Shown one piece after another: positions 10,568 through 22,779 of a stretch of 64,000 bases of DNA. Made by a program: the position numbers and the translations under genes. Within the stretch, counting starts at the first letter, position 1; each line of letters begins with the position of its first letter. The notes beneath the pieces are model-generated. The model was not told where the DNA came from and did no database searches. It was given only the letters and a program-made list of their open reading frames with translations. The DNA comes from Galeruca laticollis. Its lineage: Eukaryota; Arthropoda; Insecta; Coleoptera; Chrysomelidae. The stretch lies in assembly GCA_963921935.1 (NCBI GenBank), contig OY998180.1:98251642-98315641 (forward strand). Direction: 5' to 3'.

Positions 10568-11640
10568 ATGTCGGACACTACTAAATCACCGAGTGACATG
10601 AACTTCAAAGGTAATATCGCCGTTAATTGATGTCTTTGGACGCAAACATTTGAACTTTATGTCCTTGTAAGTGGTAGGGGGATGATGTAAAAATTACTAC
10701 TCTTTTGAATCAGTTAGGGGATGAAGGTATTTAAATAGGTAATACTTTTGATATACATCACCTGATCCAAAAAAGTTTTCAAATATTCTTAGAAAGTTCG
10801 ACCAGCATTGTGAATCTGTTAAAAAGCTAGTGTTCGAACATTTTATATTTTTCAATAGAGAGCAACAACCTGGTGAAACTTTTGATCAATTTGTGACTAC
10901 CATTAAATTACTAGCGAACTTCTGTAAAGAATAAGTCACGATGCTTGTAGATCGTATTGTTTTAAGAATTCTCGCATGCTGGAAAACTGCTACAAGAGAA
11001 CGATTTAACATTAGATGAAGCTATCTCAATTTGTCGTTCTTTATAAAACAGTTCACTGCAACAAGAAGAGACAGGGCACGATTAAAAATATGATCTAGTG
11101 TTATTTAACGTAATTAACAGTTTGCGGAAGAAATAAAAGCAGTTTAATCGCTACTATGAAGACACATCCAGTGCAACAAAGCGCATTAATAAAGGAGCAT
11201 TATGCAGTCGCTTTGTAGGGACGGATGCAGGTAATCCTTGTAAATATTGTGGACTAAAACATGCTCAAGGTGAGTGCCCCGCCTTTAATCTTTATTGTAG
11301 CAAATGCAATAAAAAGGGACACTAACGCAGATATTATAAAAACAGATGTGTTAATGAGATAAATGAACCAGGCTCTGACACTGATGAAAGTGATTCATAC
11401 GACAATAATTATAATGATCATGAAAATGAACCCGATTCAAATATTGTTTGGTCAATTCTAAAAGACAAATCAATTAACAATTTTATGAACTTATGGCTTA
11501 TGTGACTAAGAAATTGACAAAACGACAAAACGAGACTTTCGTCATATTCAGCACACAGTATTGATACTATCGGACATATAAATCTGCAGTGTAAATATAG
11601 GGATGTAAACAAAAAAGTTTCATTTTATTTATTTATTTAT
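10568..11640 (+). pseudogene. second gypsy family: gag and start of protease, heavily decayed
   Basis: The ATG at 10568 starts MSDTTKSPSDMNFKGN, a start typical of gag from K02A2.6-like Ty3/gypsy elements. After frameshifts, HCESVKKLVFEHFIFFNR and QQPGETFDQFVTTIK follow near 10800-10920. A doubled zinc knuckle CKYCGLKHAQGEC / CSKCNKKGH lies near 11246-11323, then an acidic tail (SDTDESDS). Around 11545-11625 INLQCKYRDV resembles the beginning of a retropepsin domain. Stops and shifts occur throughout, so nothing is translatable as a whole. The sequence breaks off at a TTTATTTATTTATT run where a LINE tail seems to have inserted. Confidence 0.75.
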
Positions 11641-11710
11641 TAACCAAACAGACCTAAAGGCCTAATTACATGGTCAATTAATTTATACTTTAAAATACAT
11701 TAAGAAATTT
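11626..11710 (-). mobile_element. probable LINE 3' tail
   Basis: Read on the minus strand this ends in a TAAATAAATAAATAAA run, preceded by AGGCCTTTAGGTCTGTTTGG, a typical non-LTR 3' end. It abuts the gypsy protease fragment and may be the terminus of the LINE whose RT lies at 12576-14190, or a separate insertion. Confidence 0.4.
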
Positions 11711-12575
11711 ATCAAGGAAATATTGGTCGACCATTCTCATGACTCATCAGATTTAGCACCAACTACTATTGTTTGTTTCATAAACTTAAAGTTGCACATA
11801 GAAATTTAAGGAAAAAAGTGATTGATGAGGAATTTTTCAGATATGCCAGGTAATAATGTGGATGTAAATTCTAGTTCTGCTCTATTTAGAGCGTTGGTAG
11901 AGTTAATTAACTTTACAATTGCATTTTATTGCTTTCGTGTTTGTGAAAAGGAAACACGAAAAGGTGACTTTAGCTCTCGTTGTACATGCGAATATTAAAA
12001 ATTATTGTGATGAAAAAAAACTTAATCGGGAACATAAAAATTTAATTATAATATATAATGGCGGTTAATAGGTGCAAGTCACAGGGATTTTTTAATCACT
12101 ACATAAATAAATGCAGTGAAACAATTATTAAAATAGATAGCGAATCACGGAAGTTTTATTAATTAGATTAATTAAATTCCATGTTTTAGGACCAATTAGC
12201 GATAATAAAACATTTATTACTGTGACTTAAAGGTCGACAATTATCAATATTTACGTAAGCACGACATTTTGTCAATTAACTTGAGAATTTAAAATTGTTT
12301 TATCTCAAATAATAAATTATAAACACAAAAAAATAATTGCAAAATATTAAAGCTTTGTTTAAGAACGATTAACAGATCTATGAATTGTTTTAATTTAATA
12401 TTTTTATAAATGATACTTAAAATAATATCTTCATTTTATCAATTAATAACTTCTTGGAACTTAAATAAAATAAATAATATTATTTTTATTGAAATTAATG
12501 TGTCTCAGATTCAAAGGCCATTGACAAAGTTACAAAATAAATAAATTGTTACATGGTTGACTTCTCTAAAACCGA
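11711..12575. other. AT-rich, no gene seen
   Basis: Very AT-rich sequence without a recognisable frame. It may include the long 3' untranslated part of the minus-strand LINE to the right, but no landmark proves this. Confidence 0.45.
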
Positions 12576-14190
12576 TTATATTTTGGTACTGAAATTAATG
12601 TTTTTTAAGTAATTTAGAACATTGTGTACTTGATCCGGAGAATTCAGAATATCTGGTAGGGTGTTCAAAACTGGCTGGCAATCAGGGATGACATGTTTGA
12701 CAGAAAGAGCGGTGTTGCAATGATGACATAAAGGAGGACGTTCTAAAGTCATTAGATGGCTATGTGTGATAATTATATATCCAATTTGCAGTCTTCTGGT
12801 AATTATTTTATCTCTTCTTGGTAATGATGGAGTCTCAGGCAATTTCGAAGGTATTCTTGTCCAGTGTTCTAGCCATAATAAATAGTTATTATTTTTAAAG
12901 AAGTTTTTAAGTCTTGGTGCAGCTGAACTTTTTCTACTAGAAGATTAGATGTTGACGCATCTTATGCTGTGAGGTCTGCCAATTCCTTTCCGACAATTCC
13001 GACATTAGAGGGAACCCAAAATATTTTGACGATTGCATGACATCGTTCATGTATTGCTTGTACGAGATGGTAAGAGCTGCAGATGTCCGGGATATATTTA
13101 ATTAAGGAAGGGGAATCAGTTCATATAGCGACTTTTTTGTAGCTTGGGTTATGGAATTGAAGGCTTGAAGTAAAGTAAATATTTCTCCAGTGTGAACACT
13201 GGATTTTGGTGACAGTGTACAGTACTTTATCGAAATTGGATTTATGCATAAGATTTGACTTAGGAGTTTGTAGGGAGTGTCATGCTTCGAGTAATAGTCA
13301 TTTTTGGTAAATTTAATAATTTTAGACTTGGCAGCCGAAAATTGGAGACCTATTCTGGTATGCCATTTGTAAAGAGCGCTGTTTTTTGCAGTGTATTGGT
13401 TGTATTAACCGTATTGCTTCCATGGCAGAAGATAAATAGATCATCAGCGTATAGAGCCGATACTACCGATGGATGGATTATTTTACATATATCATTGATG
13501 GAAAGGTTGAATAGTGTTGGGATCACCACTGAGCCTTGAGGTACACAATTTTACTGCAAAAGTCTGTGTGGCACATCTTTCCGTTAGCTGTCACTGTGAA
13601 ATGTCGACTTGTTAAAAAAATTTGATGCAAGAGAACATGTTTCCTTGGATACGAAGATCTTCTATAAGTTGGAGTGTTGTTGGAGTACAAGTAAGCGAGG
13701 AAGGGAATTAAATGCACTTTATATGCCAAATATTGCTGCAATGACTTCTTGGTTCTCAAGAGAGAATATTATGTTTTCAACATACCGCATGATTCTGTTG
13801 TGAATCATCTTCTCCATTAGTTTGTACGTGGTGAATGTTAATGCGATAGGACTATAGGAATTTGGATTGCTAGAATTTTCATCACGTTTTTTTATGGGGA
13901 AGATAGTTGATAATTGCCACATATCAGGAAAGTCTCTTTTCATCCAGATCAAATTATATAATTCTAATAGTTTATAGTGGCTATTGGTAGACATATTTTT
14001 GAGGAATATGTATGGAAGGTATATCGTCTGGTCCTGCTGCAGTGGATGAAAGAGCTACAGAGAGATCTTGAAATGAAAAATGGAGTTTAAGAGATTACTA
14101 TCATGGTTGATGTTAGGAGATAGAGGACGATTGGGAGTGTTTGGCTTATGAGGATTAACTTGAAGCGTATTTTTAGATTTATTCTGTAGA
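12576..14190 (-). pseudogene. I/Jockey-group LINE: RT, RNase H scrap and C-terminal zinc region
   Basis: Reading leftwards on the minus strand, LSSTAAGPDDIPSIHI (about 14075-14025) begins the RT. FPDMWQLSTIFPIKK and SYSPIALTFTTYKLMEK (13960-13800) are the next blocks, then PQGSVVIPTLFNLSINDI and SALYADDLFIF (13540-13430) with an intact YADD. An RNase H scrap (SELSERNWQTS, near 12980) and the terminal TRRLQIGYIIITHSHLM with CHHCNTALSVKH end at 12576. Many stops and frameshifts are present. This order (RT, RNase H, CCHC-type tail) is that of I/Jockey-group non-LTR elements. No endonuclease part is seen, so the copy is 5'-truncated or too decayed to read there. Confidence 0.85.
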
Positions 14191-14199
14191 CAAGAGGCA

Positions 14200-14955
14200 A
14201 AAATATCAGTTATTTATTAACTGTCTATAATAGTACGATCTTTTTCTTAGAGGGCCTGCCCATCCCTAGAAATATGAGCAGGATCTCGAGTAGGGGCAGC
14301 TTAAGGTCATTCTTAGACGTAGTAAGCCATCTAAGAATTTTCACCTTCTAGGGACCTCGAAACATACACGCCCAACGCGAACGACGAGAAATAGAAGCCA
14401 AAAAAGGAGTAAAGTGCATTGCACTACCCTGTAAAAAAGAAGAGGACAGCCAAAGACTTTCACAAAAATCCAGGGAAGTAGAATGAAGGAGTCATCAACA
14501 GCGACGACTGAGGTCCCCATCGGATGAGATAGGGGTGGTGGAATGCCCTTCCTGGAATGCAACGTTCTTTGAAGGATGCATTCTAGAAGAGGTGGGTTTA
14601 GACAGGTGCGTGTGTGCAGATAGTATTATTATTATATATTGAGCATTTCTTCTAGTAACGAATTTTCGTTATAAATCAACTGAATTTTATTTGACACAGA
14701 ATCTTCTAAATACTATTTTAAGCATTTGTTTATTGATAAGTTTCAGTTAAGTAGTAAAAAATAGAAATACATTATCAAGAAAGTATGTATGGAAATTACT
14801 ATTTTATCAATAATCAGTTATGGATGTGTCAAATGAGATAATGAACTTTAGAAAGACACTAAAGAATGGGGAAGTGATTTTACTAATTATATTATCCAGA
14901 TAACTCTAGGAAAGGGAAGGCTAGGACAAGAAATTCAACCATAATTAAATAAGAC
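14200..14955. other. no gene seen
   Basis: No recognisable protein in any frame. The frame at 14341-14562 (minus) has no motif. Likely remains of the neighbouring LINE 5' side and older repeats. Confidence 0.45.
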
Positions 14956-14959
14956 CCAT

Positions 14960-15298
14960 AATGGCTCCAGGAAAAAAAGCGTGCAACAATGGCTCATTCC
15001 AACAGGGACTGGTTTCATGCTTTGCCTTTCGTGCTGCTCGGTATCCATTCTGATTTAAAAGAAAATATCAAGGCCATTTCAGTTGAGATGGTTTATGAAG
15101 AAACTCGTCGTTTGCCTCAAGAATTTCTCACTTCAAGCTCTGAGAATAAAATGCTTGACGAACCAATGAGTTTATGTCACGCCTTCGTCTAGCCTCAATA
15201 CTTTATCAGCCTATAGTCTTCGTTGTCAAAGAATTATCAAATTATAATCACGCATTTCTGGAAGGAATGACCAATTCTCAAGGCACTGCAACCACCAT
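14960..15298 (+). pseudogene. gypsy integrase C-terminal part, left fragment
   Basis: HSNRDWFHALPFVLLGIH and the following VEMVYEETRRLPQEFLT match the segment of gypsy integrase just after the DDE core. The sequence continues with a frameshift to the point where a LINE is inserted. The same gene resumes at 17888, so the two pieces are one gypsy copy split by the LINE. No RT or gag of this copy is present to the left. Confidence 0.85.
15263..15298 (+). repeat. 36-bp target duplication, left copy
   Basis: The segment starting AGGAATGACCAATTCTCAAG recurs at 17852-17887 with one mismatch (C for T). The two copies bracket the minus-strand LINE exactly and both belong to the gypsy integrase sequence, as expected for a target-primed reverse transcription event. 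Confidence 0.88.
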
Positions 15299-17851
15299 GA
15301 ATTAATGAAATGGGCGGGGCGGTTGTTGCCTGGCAAAAGTCGGCCCTTTCCGACCCCTTTTACCATTCTCTAGTTTCTCCCCCTTTGCTTCACCCGTTCG
15401 GTCTCTTTTCAAAATGCCTCGACCTACGTATAAAGGCCGAGACGACTTTCAGAGATAGGGAGTGTAGGTCTTCTTATTCAATTCATTCCACGCCAAAATT
15501 TTCATTTCTAAGCTGTGTGTATACCTCACAGGGCCGAGAAAGTGGTGAGAAGATTCCTCCTCCCCGCAATCTGGGCAATCGGGGTCTGGAATAGTATTTA
15601 ACAGATGTGAGTGTCTTCTAAGTCCGCAATGGCCAGTCAATACACCAATTATCAGTTGTAGCTGGGTTTATCCAGCTGTATCCGGGCAGGCGATTGTTTG
15701 TTTCGCCTGCCTGAGTCCGTTGCAGTATCTCCATCATTGATCAAGTCTTGCCCAAGCCTATTCTTTGAGCAAGGTTGAAGTTTGATCTTTCCTCAACCCT
15801 ATTATTGGTTCGGGTCTACAGCAGGACATGTTGGCACCTCGTCTGGCAAGTTCATCCGCATAATCGTGGCATTCGATCCCGCTATGCCTCGGTACCCACA
15901 GTAGGGCAACTTCTCGTTCTAAAGTCAGATTATCCAGGATGTAGGGCATTCCTGAACCAGTGCTGTACTAGGTCTGGGGCTGCAGATTGCTTTAATAGAG
16001 GCTTGACTATCCGAGCAAATGCTAACCGGACTTCTAGATGTGTCCCATTCTGTTATTTGCTCTGCGGCTTTAAGGATGGCAAATATTTCTCATTGGAATA
16101 CCGTCGAGTATCTACCCAGAGCTTAGCTCTTTTGCACTCCTATTTCCTCTATTAGGACACCTGTTTCTGACCTTCCTTCCATGCGGGAACCGTCTGTAAA
16201 ACACACGATGCTCCCAGGTGGAAATTCCACTTGTTCGTCGTTCTACTGCTCTCTTGGCGGAATGATGACTTGTTGTCTGTCCTCACTTTGTCTTCTTTTC
16301 GAATAGCTTTAAGAGCTAGAAGCGGAAGCGTGGTAATGAACCAGTCTTTTACTAGGACCAGTCCCCATTCGGAGTATGCGCATAAAATATTTCTTTCGTT
16401 AGTCTTTTTAGTAGGATGTTCATAATGAGGCTCCATAGACGTGGTGAGAGGCAACTACCCTGAGGGCAGCCGCCCACCGCGTGAATCTCTTGAAAGCAGC
16501 CATCTAGTGCCGCTGTTATTCTTCTGCTTCTGAGACCAGATGTTACCCAGGAGACCAGGGTCGAGAAGGTAAACCTGGATAGCAGTGCTGACTCAATAAG
16601 ATTTGCTCTCGCCTTGTCAAAGGCTCCTTTGGCGTCGAAGCAGTCGCCTAGAGCTACCTCCTTAAGTTGTAGTGCCTTCCCCACCCTTTGTACTATGGCG
16701 TGGAGGGCCGTTTTCATCGACCTAACTAGCCGATAAGCGTGCTGGTGTGGGTGGAATGGGCACTGTTTTAAACTTCCTTCTAATAAATGTCTACCTACCA
16801 TCTGTTCCAGTATCTAAAATAGAAGTGATGTGAGACTAATGGGTCAGATGCATTTGGCCGCTGTATAATCTTTCTTCCCAGCTTTGGGGATGAAGACAAT
16901 TTCAGCTTTCTTCCATTCTTTCGGGACTCACCCTAGTGCAATACTGGCTTGAAATATTCCTTTCAGCACTGGGAGGAGAGTATTGAAGCTTTTCGAAACT
17001 AGCGCTGGAAATATTTTAGCCAGCCCCGCTGGTTTATAGGGTTCGAACTCTTCCACCGTCCATTTTATGAATCCATCCGTTACAACTCTGTCGGCTACTG
17101 CCCAATCATCATCAGACTCAGCCTGCCAGCTCGCTTGTTGGGGCTTCATATTAGCTAAGTGGGTTTCTTAAAGACTCCTCTGTGGATTACGCCCAGGACC
17201 CGTCTGTTTTCTTGAGCATTCCAATAGGAACGTTATTCTCTCGACTTAGTAGTTTAGCTAACCTGGATGCCTCCGGAAGAAAGTTCAGTTCGCTGCATAA
17301 TCTTCTCCAACTAGACCTCTTATTGCTTCTTTGAATTTCTTTTTTAAGATCTCTTATAGCTCTTCTGTAATCGTCCCAGTTGGTTTCGTCCCTATACTTC
17401 ATCGCCTTATTGAGAGTCTTCCTCAAGGATTCGTGTTTAGCACTCCACCACTGAATTCTCCTAAGTATTTAAGAGGATACGCTCTTTCGTAGCTTCCGAA
17501 TATCAATGATTTGGTTGCCTCCAACTCCTTTCTTAAGTCTTGTCTTGTTCGTATTGAGGTGTTCGGAGTACGCAGGCTACCCTGAAGCTCTCTAATATAG
17601 GTTACCCCATTAGTGCTCCTTGGATTGCTCCTTAGTGGAAGCGGTTACACCCCCGCATTTAAGCGGAATTGGATCATCCAGTGATCCGTGGTCGATCTGT
17701 CTCCCATGACCCTCCAGTGATAAACATGATCAAGTAGAGCTCTAGAGGCCAACGTTATGTCTATCAGCTCCTTCCGGTATTCGATTGACAAATGTGGGAT
17801 GTTTGCATCTATTTAATAATTCAAGCCCAGTGGTTGCCAAGAACTCCAGTA
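15299..17851 (-). mobile_element. 5'-truncated LINE (I/R1-like ORF2) inserted in gypsy
   Basis: This minus-strand non-LTR retrotransposon begins inside the endonuclease (LLEFLATTGLELLNR, near 17849-17805). It continues through the endonuclease-RT linker, RT and RNase H to a cysteine-rich end, without a poly(A) tail. It lies between two copies of a 36-bp gypsy sequence. Stops and frameshifts interrupt every domain, so it is inactive. The 5' truncation and long target duplication are classic LINE insertion marks. Confidence 0.9.
15449..17851 (-). pseudogene. LINE ORF2: endonuclease end, RT, RNase H
   Basis: In minus-strand order: endonuclease tail (LLEFLATTGLELLNR, PTFVNRIPEG), linker (KTLNKAMKYRDETNWDDYRR, 17426-17187), RT start (FIKWTVEEFEPYKPAG near 17065, FIPKAGKKDYTAAK near 16880), RT palm (HPHQHAYRLVRSMKTALHAI, CPQGSCLSPRLWSLIMN). 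The expected YADD box is lost in a frameshift near 16380. RNase H follows with FTDGSRMEG near 16190 and LLWVPRHSGIECHDYADELA (15905-15846). The last block, TGHCGLRRHSHLL with CPDCGEEESSHH, ends at 15449. RT would copy the element RNA at the nicked target; RNase H presence points to the I group. Confidence 0.88.
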
Positions 17852-17887
17852 GGAATGACCAATTCTCAAGGCATTGCAACCACCATA
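17852..17887 (+). repeat. 36-bp target duplication, right copy
   Basis: Partner of 15263-15298. It continues directly into the gypsy sequence (ACACTGGCCCTCACC), so it restores the frame of the integrase tail. Confidence 0.88.
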
Positions 17888-18157
17888 CACTGGCCCTCAC
17901 CAAATTCCTGCCCGAGGCGACAAAAAAATGTCTTACTGAAGATACGTAACAAACCAATAAAAGTTTCTGTTGATCGTATTAAACCTGCATTTATTCTGCA
18001 AGACGATGAAGATCCTGTTTCAACACCTGTTCCTGTTCCAAAATCTGTTCCTGTTTCCACGTCTACTGCTGATTCTGTGCCCGAAGAATCCACTCCTACT
18101 CCCAAGTATACAACACGAACTTCCCGCTCAGACCCAATGGCACCACTCTATTATTAA
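17888..18157 (+). pseudogene. gypsy integrase C-terminal tail, right fragment
   Basis: In frame from about 17935 it reads IRNKPIKVSVDRIKPAFI, the conserved end of gypsy integrases, followed by a Pro/Val/Ser-rich tail and the stop at 18155-18157. It is the continuation of the fragment at 14960-15298. Proline-rich tails with TTRxxR (here TTRTSRSDP) are usual at the end of pol in this group. Confidence 0.85.
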
Positions 18158-18165
18158 GGGTAACT

Positions 18166-18339
18166 GTTCTCCTCTTATGCCCTTGTGCCATCAGGCACTG
18201 ATGACAGCAGCTGCCGTTCGATTCCATCCTTTCAGAGGTTGAATCGTTTAGGTTTAGAAGTGGTATTTTGATTTAACAGTCATTAATTTCTTCGTTAAAG
18301 TATCCGGATAATCTTCGAGGTCATTTTAAAAGTGTTACA
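18166..18339 (+). repeat. possible gypsy LTR
   Basis: Nine bases after the pol stop, and just behind a short purine run (AAGGG), the sequence starts TGTTCTCC and reaches GTGTTACA at 18339, giving TG...CA ends. The next bases, CTGGTGACAGGG, resemble the LTR/primer-site junction of the gypsy element at 1-62. It is short for an LTR and no second copy is in the window, so this is tentative. Confidence 0.35.
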
Positions 18340-20500
18340 CTGGTGACAGGGTTTATTTGTTCTCGTCAAATCGTTTTTAAATAATTTTACGTGATATATT
18401 TTATTAAAAAGCTATTCAAATACTGATATCAAACGATTTTAAATACGTCCCTGTCTTACTTGTCTGTTTAAAGGTTTCTTTCGATCTTTTTTATAAGATA
18501 TGAAAGTCGGATATCATTATTAAAGGAAATTTGCTTATTATTAAAATAAATATATATAAATAATAACAGCTTTTGAATTGTAGATGGTGATTCCAAATTA
18601 ATCTAAATTATTGTTGTGGATAATCTCTCATTGAATTTTGAGACGAAAAGTTCTAATGAACATGTATGATGGGTCTTGTGAATTAATTGTCTATTATTCA
18701 ATAAACGAGCTCTGACTCTAAGTTAAATTTATGCCGACTATAATGTTTCCTTAGTGACACCACTGGTTTTCAAAATTAATTAGAAAAAACATGTTCATTC
18801 TAAATGACCTTTGGAATATTGATAATTACTATATCAAATCAAGGCAAAAAACAAACAAGAAATGTTTATCAAACTGATTTGATTGTGACACACATTTTGC
18901 TTTAGTTTCTGTTGATATAACAACTTTACATCAGGTTACTAGTGCCGAAATGGCTAATACGCATTTTGTTATTTAGGATTGAGTATTAGTTAATGGTAAT
19001 GCTAAAGGTATGTAAGCCCAGCGTTATCCATATTATAACTTATGTTCTGAAACGTTTACCAAACTTCATCTTCATATGCAAGAAATTGGAACCTTTGATA
19101 AATCAGCAAAAATTATTGGACAACTTAGAATTGTGAGAAGTTCACAACTGAAAATATTGGGAAAAATCGAGAAGTGACTATGAGGGACATCTTTAAAATG
19201 CTGAAATGATTTGCAGGACTCTTGGCTTTTTCGAAGGTATTCGTATTCTTGCCATAAAATTATTATCATTTGTTTTTACAATGTTATTGTTTCCATTGAA
19301 ATAAAAACATTCACGACAAGTCGCCCACAACAATAGGATATTTTAGATCACTTTAGATACACCCTGTATGAAAAAACACAAATCTGGACATTTTTTCAAT
19401 CAATATTTCAATAAATATCCACTAAATAGTCTTGAAGTTCAATTCAATTAAGCGGAAAAACAAATAACCAAGAATAATCCCGGTTATGTGATTGAAAAAC
19501 TCGCCGCCATCTCTTTGTATCTTTATTTACTGTGGCATTCGACAATTAGTTTATTTACTGAAGTCAAAATGCGATCATGTCAAAAAGTCAACAAAAACTT
19601 TATGAGCCTTTAATCAGTTTAATGTTGCACAAAAGTATTTTTATTTGATCTCGTACCGGTCGAATTTAACCAAAAAAAACAATGTCGCAGGCGGGTAATT
19701 ACAGTAATTACGACTAATTCGTTGGAAGAAATATTTTTGAGAAACTGTGAACTTCGTTTACATTAATTAAACGATTAATTCGTTGTGAGGATTTTCGTTC
19801 GTTGAGAGAAATGCGTTTCAACGCTAAATAATTACTCCAAACGAGTCACATTTATTTAAAATAATACTCTTATTACAATGAAAATGCCAAGTTTCCAAAA
19901 TATATGTTCATCAATTGGGCACATACAGGGAGGTCCTAAAGTAACGGAGAAATTCATTTTCTACTTCTTTGTGAATCCACACGAAAAACCTGAAACAGGT
20001 CAGTTTTTGTAGATGAAACTGCACTTTCGGAATAAAATTATTCACCTGCCAGTTCCATCCTCTAAGGCTAACTATCCCTATATCCCTATGAAAAATGTAT
20101 AATTGATATATGATATTTTATTTAATGAAAAGTTGTAGCGTTTAAAAGGGTGTCCAATTATTACCTATTCAGCAATATAGCACTTTTGGACTCAACATAC
20201 ACGAAATTTTATTTCATATAAACAAGTAGCCCTCGAGTCAACTACCTGTCACGAAAAGATGACAAAACCCATGCATTCGTTTCACTAGGTTTAGCAGGAG
20301 GAATTCAAATTATTAAAATCAAATATGTGTGGATAAAATAGTTATCAAATACATATATGCAGAATGACTACTAAAGGAATACCGCTCTACTTAGTATTAA
20401 CGGATCCTAAAATTACAATCGGCTATCTAAACAAGAATGTTAAAGTATTAGAGCACACCAGAATCCAGTGGGGGCAAACGAAGCCTATAATCATCCGCCA
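18340..20500. other. no gene seen
   Basis: AT-rich, no recognisable coding frame or repeat unit. Short ACACCCTGTAT-type motifs (near 19360-19370) recall the ends of the mariner-like elements elsewhere in the window but are too short to assign. Confidence 0.45.
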
Positions 20501-20506
20501 CATCTG

Positions 20507-20652
20507 TTAACTCTGGGATCATCCCACATAAAACTGTGACAAAGCCCCAATATGTCTCAAATGCGCTGCATCTCATCTCACCCCAAAATGCCCGAAAGAC
20601 AGGTCTAAGCCTGCAAAATGCGCTAATTGCAAAGAGATCACCCGGCCAATGC

Positions 20653-20657
<5 letters not shown>
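20507..20657 (+). pseudogene. LINE ORF1 (Jockey-type Gag) zinc-knuckle fragment
   Basis: One frame reads KAPICLKCAASHLTPKCPK followed by KPAKCANCKE, the second and third cysteine knuckles of Jockey-type ORF1 proteins, which coat the element RNA. A damaged first knuckle (LWDHPT, NCD) precedes it. Only about 50 codons remain, ending at a TA microsatellite. Confidence 0.7.

Positions 20658-20688
<31 letters not shown>
20655..20688. repeat. (AT)n microsatellite
   Basis: Pure AT repeat of about 17 units directly after the ORF1 fragment. Confidence 0.95.
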
Positions 20689-20689
<1 letters not shown>

Positions 20690-20691
<2 letters not shown>

Positions 20692-22775
20692 GATATACTA
20701 CTTTTACAGGGTTAATTACAATAAAATTAGGTTATTTAACATAATCAAAATGTCCCACGTTGTGTAATAATAATTGTAATTTATGATAAATATAATTTCA
20801 TTCTTAAAATTGGTTTCCTTCTTTTTTGTTTATGGTGTCGGCCAGCTATAGTATTTGATTAATCACAATACTCGTAACCTCGGTTGCGGATCAAGCGTTA
20901 AGTGAATACATTTAGAGAAGAGAATATAATAATTTTTAATAATGAAATCAATTTTTCTTTACAACAGCTAATCAATCTAATTTTAACAATTTTTTATAAG
21001 TTGAATACGACATATACATCAATAAAATGAACTTTTCAATGCAATTCCTTTTTTTGTCGGTCTCGTTTTTAATCGCGTAAAATCAAATTTAGAATTACAC
21101 AAACGAACACTTTTACCTGTGAATTTTATAAAAATAGTTTTTAATATTTTTATAATTTCTTTTTAAAGGTAAGATTTCCTTTAATATTCAAATTACTAAC
21201 CTAATAACTATAATTAAATTAAATGTCTATAATATTGAACATGTCTATAAATGCGAGCTCAAAAATATGATAAGCAATATCAAATTGTATCGTATTGTAT
21301 TTCATACGAAGTATACGGTCGAATAATTATCTGAGGCGGTGGTTCGTAATAGAAAGTGAAGATGGCGCCAGAAACAGGACTTTAAAAACTAAATCATCTC
21401 AAAATAATCTTTTGTATCTCATTTTGGAACTTTTTCGGGGTAATCTGCCTTATCTTTAAAGATTGAGGATTGCAGCAGATGAGATGGCGGATAATGACTG
21501 GTCTCAGGTTAGCGATACGAAGCCCTGAAACCACCAGTTTAGGCAGAGCTACTTTATGCAGTAGAACATCGTGGTAAACCTTTTTGAAAAATACAGACGC
21601 CTGCAAGAAAGATATAGCTTCCATCCACTGTGTACCAATTTCTGCCACATCTATGATGACTTATAAGTTGTTTGCCCAATTGTTTAATTTTAAACATAGA
21701 AGTGATAGCTGATTACCTGTGTAAGGTTGATAAATGTTAAGAAAAGTGTACCAAAAAACGTTTATTATCTATAATACTTTTACGAATTTTAGTTTTTGTT
21801 CAGGTTTAAATATTTTCTGATGTCAATTCATATGAGAAAATGTGTTACATAGATACATGTCTTATTGATTGCACTTTGATCAATAAAAATGTGTCTTACA
21901 AATAGTTGTTTTCTTTTACCTTAGAGCTGTTAATTTTAGCCTCAAATACGGGGTAAAAATTAACAGACGACTTCTTTGAGAAAAAAATTTATAGTTAAGA
22001 CACCAATTATTTTATTTTTGATTTATGTTAATAATACGATACCTAAATAGTTAAAGCACCATCCGAATTCCAAATTAGATCTAAACGTTGAATGTTTTCC
22101 CACGTATAACTAAAAGTGCAATTTTTGTTAATTGTGGCCTCGACCTCCCCTACTTGATAAACTATTTAGTTGTGCAAATCGTCTATATTACTGGGCAAAA
22201 ATTGCTAATTTTCAACTTATAATTAAGGTTCCTTAAAATACCCCCCCCCTACAAATTGATCCCAAAAAACAAGAATATTAGCATATAATTGACATTCTAT
22301 TTTTAATTTAAGTTCTAGATCTTCACCGAAGCAACCGTGTTTCTTCAATTCGCCCCCATCTCCCAATTCTCATTCCCTGGCGCCTTATACTATACTCGCT
22401 CGATTCGGGAAGATTCGTTATATAATTTGTAATATTTTCATTTCTATATACTATTTTCTAAGATACGGAGTCCGAAAGTAAACCTCCCTTAATTTTTCGC
22501 TACTTCCACTTTGACTCAGCATATCTTAAAAAACACCCGTACAGGTTAATCTCAATTTTTTTCCTCATATTTACATTCTTGATGACTAGTTTTGGAGAAT
22601 ATGAGTTCGATATATCCATTCTTTTGGTCTGTTCAACTGTCTTATGTCATATGTCTTTTGGAAACTTCCCCTTTTGCTATTTCAGGAATAAAACTTGGGA
22701 GATGAGAAATAATTATGGTATTTCTATAAAATTGTTTCTAAATGGAAATTGGAAATCAAAGTTTTTTTAACTGTT
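20690..22775. other. no gene seen; short dispersed repeat
   Basis: No recognisable gene. A segment at 21297-21370, with GGTCGAATAATTATCTGAGG and GTGAAGATGGCGCCAG, recurs in diverged form at 40106-40190, so it is part of a dispersed repeat of unknown type. A short C run (CCCCCCCC) lies near 22240. The frame at 21394-21648 (minus) has no recognised motif. Confidence 0.5.
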
Positions 22776-22779
22776 CATA

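Noticed and set aside
14341..14562. 73-codon minus-strand frame
   Set aside because: No motif; next to, but not in line with, the LINE RT sequence.
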